NCBI GenBank assembly: GCA_033964015.1
Contig: CM066916.1
Coordinates: 29,157,404-29,221,403, forward strand
Source: Scolanthus callimorphus
Lineage: Eukaryota; Cnidaria; Anthozoa; Actiniaria; Edwardsiidae
DNA length: 64,000 nt
Reading direction: 5' to 3'
Part shown: positions 22,602 through 34,300 of the stretch, one piece after another
Position numbering within the stretch: position 1 is the first letter of the stretch
Layout of the letters: every line of letters starts with the position of its first letter
Notes under the pieces: model-generated
Databases searched by the model: none
Told to the model about the DNA's origin: nothing
The model's input: the letters and a program-made list of their open reading frames with translations, nothing else
Made by a program: the position numbers and the translations under genes

Positions 22602-25600
22602 GTGAGTAAGAATTTAATGCAATTTTCATAATTCTGCGAACTCAACGCCAACTAACAAACCGCGGTTTGGCTTCCGTCACTCACTACAAGTGAACAGCTG
22701 TGGGTGATTTCATGCAGGCTTTGAAAAGTTTTTTGAGCTATAAATAAGGACTCGCTAGGCTTCAAAAAATCCGTGCGCCCGTCTTTAAAGAGTCCTAGTC
22801 AGTCACTCCTTTGTTATTGTTTTCAGTCGATATCAGATAACGAATTATGTGTAGAAATCTTGAAGTAGTCTTCTAAAAATGAAGTTTTATTATTCATTTA
22901 TCGAATTCAATCGCAAATATTGCACTTCATTCCCTAAATCAGCCGATGGAAATGGATGCTTTCTCTGTCTTGGTATGTTGCTATTGCTAGGATGACAAAT
23001 GGAGGCTGACAGAGGCTCTTTAAGGATTCACGATGGACTGAAGTTAAAACGCAGTTTGGGGTTCGGAAGTGGGAGTTCAATAATGAAACTCGCAATAACA
23101 TTTTCACATTAAATTGAATTCGCTTTGCTGCACAAAGTATTCGTCATTATACTGCAATAGTTTTAAAAGGATTCATTGTCATAGACCACAGATGATTAAT
23201 CTTCATTCATGGCCTTTAAAATTACGTCATGATTTTTTTTCTACTTTGAAATCAGGCAGAGTTGGTAAGCAATGCTCACAACAGTAATATAGCTACAATA
23301 ATAGTTATTACTGAACAATGTGAGTGAATGTCTAGTTCTTTAGTTTGGAGCGATTTTTTCTGCATGCACAGTTTTCGATAGGCTTAAAGGGTTCTGATAT
23401 TAAGCCACGCTAGCACTCCGCGTCCCCAGGGCCCGTACTTTGAAAATGAGCCAATCGGCGACGCAATCGTGTCCTTCCTTTTAAGTCTCCCTCAGCCGCC
23501 ATTTTGTCAGCCTAGCAACATACCAAGTCAGATAAGGTTCCATTTCCATCGGCTTATTTAGGGTTTGTTTTATAATATTTCCGTTTGAATTCGGTAACAA
23601 CAAGTATTAAAGTGTTTGTGATGTTATTTCGATGTTTCTACTAGTAATTCTAATATCGAATAGGAGTGGTTGTCGAGGGCTTTTAATGAGTTCAGTGACG
23701 CGAAACTATTTCATAGTGATATACCATAGAGAGACTTAGGGGGTATCGGTAAAACGAGGATCCGGACGAGAAATGAGGACTCACAAAATGAGGACTCGGA
23801 ATGAGAAAATGCGGACTCGAAAAAATAATCATTGAGAAATAGTACAAATTCAATATAATTTGTGTGCGAGGTGCTAATGTCAATTCTTTCCAGAATTGTC
23901 CAGAACTTGTTGCTGGTGGTTCCATTTATCATTCGGATTCTCGTCCGGATCCTCGTTTTACCGAACCCGAGACTTGGGCGATATTTCGATTTTAATATAT
24001 AGATTTAGCCACTGGCTAAAAGCGGAGCTCCTGGTTATAAAATTTTCTGTGTGAATGAAAGGGATTCCCATGTGTACATGGTTTACATGGTTACTTTAGA
24101 GTCTTCCCTTCACGAGATATTAATTCTTCAAGCATAAATGACATCATCGATGACGTCATATTACGTGACCACTTCATTTCGCTCATCTAATGACCTAGAC
24201 TACACTACCAAAGTTTGGTTGTTTTAGAGTATTCCCTTCACGAGATATTAATTTTTCAAGCATAGATGACGTCATCGATGACGTCACATCACGTGACCAC
24301 TTCATTTCGCTCATCTGGCGACCTGGATTACATTACCCAAGTTTGGTTGGTTTAGAGTCTTCCTTTCATGAGATATTAATTTTTCAAGCGTAGATGACGT
24401 CATCGATGACGTCATATCACGTGACCACATCATTTCGCTCATCTGGTGACCTGGATTACATTACCCAAGTTTGGTTGCTTTAGAGTCTTCCCTTCACGAG
24501 ATATTGGTTTTTTAAGCATATATGACGTCATCGATGACGTCATATCACGTGACCACCTCATTTTGCTCATCTGGTGGCCTAGACTAGACTACCCAAGTTT
24601 GGTTGTCTTAGAGTCTTCCCTTCACGAGATATTGATTTTTCAAGCATAGATGACGTCATCGATGACGTCACATCACGTGACCACTTCATTTCGCTCATCT
24701 GGTGAACTGGATTACATTACCCAAGTTTGGTTGGTTTAGAGTCTTCCTTTCATGAGATATTGATTTTTCAAGCGTAGATGACGTCATCGATGACGTCATA
24801 TCACGTGACCACTTCATTTCGCTCATCTGGTGACCTGGATTACATTACCAAAGTTTGGTTGCTTTAGAGTCTTCCCTTCACGAGATATTGATTTTTCAAG
24901 CACAAATGACGTCATCGATGACGTCATATCACGTGACCACCTCATTTTGCTTTATCTGGTGGCCTAGACTACACTACCCAAGTTTTGTTGTCTTAGAGTC
25001 TTCCCTTCACGAGATATTGATTTTTCAAACATAGATGACGTCATCGATGACGTCACATCACGTGACCACTTCATTTCGCTCATCTGGTGACCTGGGTCCA
25101 GTTGCTTGAAAGTGGTTCAGAACTAAACCTGGTTTAAATTTAATCCACCTTTGAACAACCCGCACCTGGATTACATTACCCAAGTTTGGTTGGTTTTGAG
25201 TCTTCCCTTCACGAGATATTGATTTTTCAAGCATAGATGACGTCATCGATGTCGTCACATCACGTGTCCGTGTTACAGCACCCCCCTTGTGGCATAGACA
25301 AAATAATCCAAGTATGGTTGTCTTAGCATGTTCCCTTGAGGAGATATAATTTTTTCTTTGCATACCACAGGGTTCCCATGTGTACACGGACGGACGGACG
25401 GCGTACGCTATAGGTTTAATACCAGAAAAATAAAGAAAAAATCATATCTCCCGAAGGGAAGCTTCTATAGAAGCCAAACTTGGACAAAGTTTCAAAGACC
25501 ATAAGAGGAACTCTACACCAAAGTCACGTGCCCTTACATCATCAATGACGTCATCAAAATGATCCATAATGCCCGTGACGTTCAAAAATCAACTCGATAG

Positions 25601-28600
25601 TATACTATACGTTTTTCCCTTAGGTATGGTGCTCCGCTTGCGCGGGCCTTCGGCCCGCGCAGGAGCTCCGCTATTAGGCTTTTTGCAGTTCGTCTGTCAC
25701 GTGGTTAGGTTGTACGAGAGCAAAACTATTGAAACATATCTGATTTGCATTTTTTTTAAGAACTTGGTCAATAAACCTTGAATAAGCCAGTTACACTTAC
25801 AGTTACATTTCTTTGCGATTTCGAAAACAGGTCCTAAACAAGTCAACTAAAAAGTTTGTTTGCCCTCCAGTCATGCTCGGTTGATTTACTCTTGGGAATC
25901 TAGTGGTCTAATCATAGGCTCGTAGCGAAATAACAAGCACATGACTGTTCAGCTAGTTCATCTGCAATAGCCTATTCAAAACTATCTTCAGGCAGATGAC
26001 ATTTTTTTAAATCATTAGCCTGAAAATGGTTTTGAGTTAAAACCGAAATATCTCCTAATTTCTCTTATCGATCCCACTATGAAATCGCTACATCGTTTAT
26101 CTTTCATAGTTGTTTACTTAAAACTGTAAGCTAGCCTTAAGAACAATGAAAACGTGGGCTCCTGCTGATGGGCTCCCTGTGCTTCGGACGCCCTACAGTA
26201 AGTTTCAGATTTGATTTACCAAATTCAATAGAAAACATTGCTCTATATTCTCTAAATCGGCCGATGGAAATGGATGCTTTCTCCGACTTGGTATGTTGCT
26301 AGGCTGACGAAAGGGCGGCTATCACAGGCTCTTTGACGTCTTTTCCTTTTACAGGTCTTGAACATGACCCGAGCAAGCTTGGCCGAGATTACAACGGGTA
26401 AAATCATGAACATGGTTTCAAATGACATGCAGAGACTCAGATACTCTATCGGTGGCGTCGGGGTAATAGCAGTCACCCCGTTTCTCATGCTGGGTCAAAT
26501 AACTCTGCTTATACTGTTTGTTGGATGGGAATCGTTGTCAGGAATATTATTCTTCATTTTAATGACCCTGGTTGACCTACCCATGGCCATGAAATTTCAG
26601 AAGATGAATGCTATGAAAGCGGCGAACACCGATAGAAGGCTTGGAGCGGTTAGTGACGTCATCAGGGGGATACGAGGTGTCAAGATGAATGCCTGGGAGT
26701 GGAACTTTCGAGATGAAATCAAGAAAGCTAGAAGGTATGACAATGGATCTTGATAACGTTGATGTGGCCGCTTAATAATATCATATAGTTCTCAGGAAAC
26801 GGAGTCGAGTATTTAATTCAGCACATCTGCATTAGCTTACATGTACAAACATTGGTTTCCTCCTCTCATGGACCCTCGTTCGCCGCCGAGCATCCAATAA
26901 ACGACAGAGTAGGGAATTATTTTATTTTTGCTGCTTTGGTGACGCAATTTTCGCCACCAAAAACTGTTTTCAAACAATTTGAAAAGACAGCTTTGTCTAG
27001 TTTCGAGAGTACTATTCACATGCCAAATTGTGTGTGACGACTGGAAAAAAAGAAACTCACCATTGGGGCACAAAAACATTTCGGGGCCTCTACAGCCCGA
27101 CATGGTTATGGAAATATTGAGCTAGTGTGGCCCCGCCTAATTAAACCCACATCTTTCTTTCACAGGGAAGAAGTCTCGCTTCTGCGCCGTCAGGGAGTTT
27201 TCGTTGCGTTGTATTCGGCACGTTACTTCACTGTATCATCCATCGCCATCTTGATCTCAATCGTTACACTCGCTTTTTCACAGAACACTGCGCTTTCGCC
27301 ATCTCAGGTCTTCACGCTTGTTCTTCTGATGAAAACTATGGGCTTTGCCATAGCGATGCTAGCAAATAGTTTCCTGCACTTTTTTCCTGCCAAGGTTACA
27401 GTTAATCGGATTGAGGACTTTCTTCTCAACGTCAGTGATCAAATTAATCAACAGGATGAACTCAATAACAAAGTGTTCATGTACAGTGCAAACATGGAAT
27501 CAAAAGGGAAGATGCAATTCCAAAACCCCAGAGTAAACATCCCTACTATATCTTCTGTACACGACACGGGCGCTTCAGTTTTAAGGCAGGGCTTAGGTGA
27601 TGCAGCACAAGTCAAGATTTGCAACGTGTCAGCGGGATGGAACAACGGTTCATGCGCATTGCGAGATATGTCCTTAAAGGCGACTTCCGGTCAGTTAGTG
27701 ATAATAACTGGCCCCGTGGGGAGTGGTAAGAGTACATTGCTCATGACCATACTCGGCGAGGTACCCATTAGAAGTGGGTCTGTTAGTCGAAGCACGAAAG
27801 TAGCTTATGTGAGCCAAACACCTTGGGTATTCTCGGCAACCGTGCGGGAAAATATAACATTCGGGAAACTGTTCAATAAAAAAGCATTTGATAAAGCTCT
27901 AGAAGTTTGTGATATACAAGAAGACTTGCGGCAATTTTCCAAAGGCGACCTCAGTGTTGTTGGTCAGCGGGGCGTGAGTCTGAGTGGTGGTCAGCGGGTT
28001 CGCGTTAGTTTAGCACGCGCCGTGTATTCAGATGCAGATGTCTACTTATTGGATGATCCCCTGAGTGCTGTGGATGCTGACGTCGGAGATCGTCTATTTA
28101 AGGAATGCATTTGCGGTGCATTGGCGGGAAAAACGAGGATAGTGGTAACGCACCACCTTCAGTATCTACAGTATGCGGATTATTGCGTGATGTTAAAAGA
28201 CGGGCGGATTGAACACGGCGGACATCCGGGAGATTTGATAGCGCAAGGTCTGCTGAGTGACAAAGATAAGGAAACCCAACAAGGAGCCTCTGGCAAGGTA
28301 CTTATGTTGCCTTGAGAGTTTATTACAGGCGTAACGTAATGTCTGCGTGCGTAGCCATATTCATAAAGCGCCGTCGCTTTTTTGCGAATCCGCGCTGGAT
28401 ACCTGTGGATTTCAAATCTCGAGATAGGCCCTTTGGCCGAGAAAAATATTGACCAAGAGAACGATGACGGTTTTTCGAACTTCTCTACGTTCTGACGAAT
28501 TTTCCGTAAGGGACATCCTAAGAGACGTTTTGCTACCTCTGCAAGTCGACAGTTTTTAGTGAAATTTTCTTGTTATGTTTTGGCGAGCGGGAGCGTTTTA

Positions 28601-31269
28601 CGGAAAGCTGTTATCACGAGCAATGGGCATTTCAGCTATATCGCACACGCGCGCATTGCTGGTCAGCAAATGAGGGATATATGTCAAACAAACTGTTAGA
28701 AAGGCGCGCTGTACTTTCTGGTAGTTTTGGGAGATTGCTTAGGACTTCTCCACAAAGAAGAGCGCGTGCGCTTATTGCTGAAATCGTTCATTCCTCACAA
28801 TATTCTTAACAAACTATAAGCAAACGAACAGAAAACGATAAAGGTAACGTAATGCCTCTTCATTTTGCCCTATGAAATGGCATCTATGCAAACATTACGA
28901 CCAAAGTGCTGGTTGAGAACTTTGGATCTTCAACAAGCTGTCATACAACTGCTTCGCTAACTAGTGTATTTTTACATTGTTTCTACATACTTGCTATAGT
29001 ACTATCTCTTTGTTCACTTTTTCAGAGGAATGGCCTTTTTGTTTGTGCAGGGTCACGGTCCATAGGTACCAAAATACAGCCGTTAGATTCAGTGTACAAC
29101 CAGACATGCAAATTAATTAGAACATGAAATAAAAGATTGTCCAGGGTCAATAACATGACATAGACATACATAGACATAGACATGGTTTGTTGGTACCGTG
29201 TATATCAAAATACATAAGCATTAGGTTCCAATAAATGTGTAGTTAAAAACAAAAATATAGATAAAGTTTAGTCCGGCGGGGCGAGGCGATAGCATGTGAT
29301 AGCCCCTCTCAACATCCAGCCCACGCTATTGTGTTGACCTTTTGAAGTTTGTAATGTAATGTAGGCACTTGTATACCGCAAATTATCATATGAATGTTTG
29401 CCGGGCTTCCCAACCATTCCACCTAATTAACTATGTACTTGCCAAATGCCAAAAGTGTAGAGTTTTAAACTGATGCTCATGTACACGTGATATGTGGTAA
29501 AACCATTAATTATTATTAACCTCCTCATTAGTATGACCATCCAGATGAAGAAGAGATCGACACTAGCCAGAGAAAAGAGGGAATGTGTGACATGAGGGAA
29601 GAGGATGAGGATCGTGCTATCGGTAGCGTCAAACTTCAGCTCTACTGGGAATACTTAAGAAGCGGTCTGCCTCCTGTACTCCTGGTTTGCCTGTTTTTGT
29701 TTCTCGTTATCATGGAAGGTAAATGCTGGTTCTCACTGGAGCGCAAGCGCAAGGAAATCGAGACATTGCGCTTGTGCTTGCGTTGATGTAGGCTTGCGTC
29801 GCTTGCCTTGCGCTTGCGTCCTGCGCTTGCGTCTTGCGCTTGCGTCTTGCGCTTGCGTCCTGCGCTTGCGTCTTGCGCTTGCGTCCTGCACTTGCGCCCT
29901 GCGCTTGCGTCCTGCGCTTGCGTCTTGCGCTTGCGTCCTGCGCTTGCGTCCTGCGCTTGCGTCCTGCGCTTGCGCTCCAGTGAGAACCAGCTTTAAGATG
30001 GCACATTCAGCACCCCTAGTGATAGCGGCGACAATGGTAATGATAAAATAATTACACACTGTACTTGTTATCTCGATTCCGATTGGCTAAGAGCGCGCGC
30101 TTTACTTTGGGAGTAACGCAATTTGAGGGTCTTCAAGAATCAGTTTGATGCAATTGTGCGATAGTGTATGCGCTGACCTGATGACTCAATGCAAAAACGG
30201 TCATCTTCGCACAAAACGAAACAACATGTCTCTACGTTCCCCTCAAAGTCTGTGAATACGCAGTGTGACAAGCCGTCTGAATGACGTTCTACTCAGTAGA
30301 AAGGGTTGCAAATGCTCAATAAAGAAGAGGACATTTTATTTGTTTGACCCGCGAAATAACGTTAGCCGTTTGAGCATCGTGTCATCGATCTAAGTGCGTC
30401 GCGTGCAAAGAGCTATGGGAAGACTAACTTCATCTTGGTGCGCGGCGTATAGGGTATTCTGGAGATTGTCGGGATAGTGAATGCAGTGCAAAGACTTTGA
30501 CAATAGAAATAAATACTTTCCTTAACACCAATGAGTACCTAAAATTCTTATTGTTGTAGTAAAATAATGCTCATACAGTTTTGTTGCTGTTTCGTTCATA
30601 GCGTCAGTACTGGCGCCATATTGGTGGCTCTCCCGTATTGCTAGCATGTCGCGTGAGAACCAGAGAAGCACCTTTACTCTTGGAATCTACGGAGGTTTAG
30701 TGAGCTGGACCCAGGTGCAAACAACCCTTGTGTTCTACCTCATGATATATACACTACTGCGAGCATCCGAGAAACTCCATAATAAAATGACGAACGCCGT
30801 ACTGAAGTCACCAATCCTGTTCTTCGACACAAACCCACTTGGACGGATTATGAATCGCTTTTCGAAAGACATAGGTTCCATGGATGACATCTTGCCTATG
30901 AAATGATTATATCGGTTTCTCAGATGTTAGACTACTTGGGTCTCTTGGTTTTAACCGCTGTGATTGAGTACAGGCTAACCATGGCGGTTGTGCCTGTGTT
31001 GGTTATATTCTCGCTACTGAGTTGGTTCTACCTCAGATCAAGTCGAGAACTTCAGAGGATAGAGTCGGTCAAGTGTAGCCCAATATTAGCGCATTTCACG
31101 GAAACCCTGGCTGGACTAGAGATTATCAAGGCGGCAGACATGAGAGGACGATTCTGGGAGAAATTTACCAGGTAACGTGCTAGACGTACAATGGCGGACA
31201 AAAGTGTTGAGACACTTGCAATCACTACCATTCAATTTTACTAAAACCCGAAATGGTTTATCCTCCACA

Positions 31270-31301
<32 letters not shown>

Positions 31302-34300
31302 CTAACCCATTCAAAGTTGGTTTATGGGTGGCAAAAGTTGTACCGGGGTCCGGAGCTTAAAATTGAAAAGGGGAGGGGGTAAAAACAAGATGGTTTGCCG
31401 GGGAGAGGTCTTTTCGACATAGTCGACTAATTTGTATGCGTGTGTCTCAACGAATTTTTCCACCATTTGCGGCGCCGAGCCAGAAATAGCGGTTTCCTCA
31501 TTCACCAAAAACAAACTTGTAAAGTGTTTGGATTGGATGTCACACGGGACAACTTCGCAGATATTCGTCATTTTATGTTGCGTGTTTTTGAAGCCAAGTC
31601 ACAAGTGAAATTCTGCGAGTGCGGAAAGTTGTCTTGTTCCAAATGTTACATGGTAAACAACTTTATGTACAACAATGTAGCGCGGAAGGTTTTGGTGGCT
31701 TGTTTTGCATTGTAATACCACCTTTTTAAATTGCATCGCGCATCTCTTCCGCGTAGGGGCAGAAGTTGAAAAAACTGCTTCTAGCAAAACAAGGCCAGAC
31801 AAAAGAAATAAGAGCGCGCGAATTATAGTTTTTAATTCTAAATGGATCATCATACCACTAGAGACTATATATTCAAAGCAGAAATAATGTAGATAGTGGG
31901 ACATTTATCATTTTGCCGAAATTGCTTAAAACAATTCGAATTGTCTCGTCAAACTGTAAAACGTCACGTAAATAACGGTCCAGCAACTCAAAAACGAGCA
32001 TAGTGACCCATAGTGATCGCTTTCTGGTTGGCTAACTTCTTACAAGATGGCCTGGTTGACGTAGTCGCACAGTAAAATCACTAACCCAAGAATGTGTTTA
32101 TTTTCTAGTGGATAATTAACCAATATGCTTTTTCTCGATGATGATGAGGATTCTGTTGTTGTTGCTGATTGATCTGTTTGTTTTTCTAGATATCAAGATG
32201 AGCGCACAGCTCCCGCCGTTCTGTTGAGATGCGCACAACATTGGCTGACCCTCAACATTGATTTACTCTGCTCTGTGTTTATTGCTGTAGTTGCTGCAAG
32301 TTCACTGATAATGAAGCAGGACCCATGTAAGTTATTTCTACGATATCAAGATAAATGTGCCGTTTTTGTTAATGCCAATCCGTGCGTGACGCGGGCTACC
32401 TGTGTAGGTATTTTCGGTCTCCTGGGGACCAAAACAAAGATGGCGGCCTACTTGAGCAGCGCTTCACTCCGAAATCTGCAAGTTTTGACGAGCTTTTTGA
32501 CAATTTAGGTTACGAAATAAGCTAGGAAAGCTTCTGGAATTCCATATATGGTAAGTAGACACTTCCATAGGAAATTTTAGAAAACGTCCCATTTCAACGA
32601 GAACGATCGAGGGCGTGGTTCAATAAATTCCTATTTTCCATACTGCTACACACCTGCAAGTTAGTTAGAAAGTGCTGCCTTTGTTCCACGATCTGCAAAT
32701 GGTTAGACCTTCGCGTCTTCTCGGATAAGGACGTTAAACCGTAGGTCCCGTCTCTCACATACACTACACTAACCGGAACCAGACGGACGTTAAAGAACCA
32801 CGGGGACGCGGGAGTGACCATCCCCAGTGTATAGGGCTCACACTCATACTAACATGGTCGAGCGTTTTATAAATGAGCTCTTAACTCGGGAGTTTGGACG
32901 ACCACTCCCCGCGTTCTCGACTTGAAACAAATCATTTACATTTACACTTTCGAACATAGAGCGCTTGCTCAAGCTTTTATTTTCTCGTTAAAAAGACAAA
33001 AGAATATAAAGAAATCTCACCTACTTCCTTGTAAATAACAGCTGGAAATATAATTGCAACATTTTCACGACTATTTTGAAAAACGAAGAAAATTGGAAAC
33101 TTGCACCAACTTGCGTACACTTGAGATGTGGTAGCCAAACGCGATGCAAGTTGTCGCAAAGCTGCAAAAACATTTGAACATGTTCAAAGTGGACACAAGT
33201 GAAAACAAGTCATCGCTAGTCCACGCAAGTTGGTGGCCAAACGAGCGCAAGTCGACGCAAGTAGCAAAACTTGCGTCGATTTGCGTGAACCAGCGTTTCG
33301 TTTGGCCAGGGCTTAAGCCTCGTTGAGTTCGTTCCATATTTTTGCGCGGTACCTTTATATGTTAAATATTCAGAGCAAGGGGCAAATGTTAGACTGCTAG
33401 CAGCCCCTACTTTGGCGCACCCCAAAGAAGTGCGCGCGAACCCCCGACGAACGCCAGAGGAGCGCCGGGGGTTCGCGCGCACTTCTCTGGGGAAGCGCCA
33501 GTAGGGGCTGCTAGCAGTCTAGGCAAACGTTCACACTGATACTTTCTTGCAGCCGAGACAGGAATGATCTTATCACTCGCCGTCTCCTTAATCGGCGTCA
33601 CGTCATTTGGCGTGACAAGAGCAGCGGAAGTCGAAAACGAGATGACGTCAGTTGAGCGAGTGATGACGTACACCGACCTTACCCCGGAACCAGGCTACAG
33701 CAGAACTATCGTACCGAGAGAAGGCTGGCCCGAGCAAGGAAATGTTAGATTGAGTGAGGTCTCGCTAACTTATCGAGAGGGAAATCCCCAGGTATTGCAT
33801 GGTGTGAGTGTTGATATACCAGCCAAACAACGAGTGGGGATTGCAGGTATGTATAAAGGCCAGTAAGTTTACACTTGCGATTTTTGCTGCAATTTTTGGC
33901 GGCGAAGTTTTCTCGCACGTACGCGTCAACTCAAAATCACTTATGGAAACTAGGTGCAAGTCGGTGCGATCTGCCGCGATTTTTGTCGCGTGATGTCGCG
34001 AAGATTTCAAACATGTTCGAAACTATTTGCAACTTGATGCGATTTGAAGAAAAGAGAGCAGAAATCGCACCGGATTTGCATCTCGTATACACATTACAGC
34101 TGTTTTGAATATTCTGCGAACTCTCGCGTTCGACTTCCAGTGGCGTTCTGGCTTCCATCAATCAAACTTTCTGGTCTAATTTGAGTCTTAGCCGATTGTA
34201 AGTTAGGCCATTTGTGTAGAAAAAGATAGTATAAAAGATACTGTGTGTTGGGGCATTTTAGAATGGTAAGTAACTGAGTTCTATGTATTCCAAAGAGTTT

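Larger units (their letters stand above)
22602..26354 (+). other. ABCC intron 1 (3.75 kb), rich in repeats
   Basis: Donor GTGAGT, acceptor TTTTCCTTTTACAG. It holds a solo end of the CTGCGAACT MITE family near 22625-22690, a TIR element at 22933-23567, a MITE at 23741-23967, the 128-bp CRE array (within 24015-25675) and a solo terminus at 26245-26345 that ends a few bases from the acceptor. No coding sequence inside is convincing. Confidence 0.8.

Noticed and set aside
29710..30059. RKRRTQAQ-repeat and CACVLRLR-repeat frames on both strands
   Set aside because: Products of the CTTGCGTCCTGCG array inside a TIR element in ABCC intron 4.
31440..31715. 91-codon frame with FCECGKLSCSKCYM, zinc-finger-like
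   Set aside because: Lies in ABCC intron 5 next to a C-run. There is no domain beyond four cysteines, no splice context and overlapping frames on the other strand.
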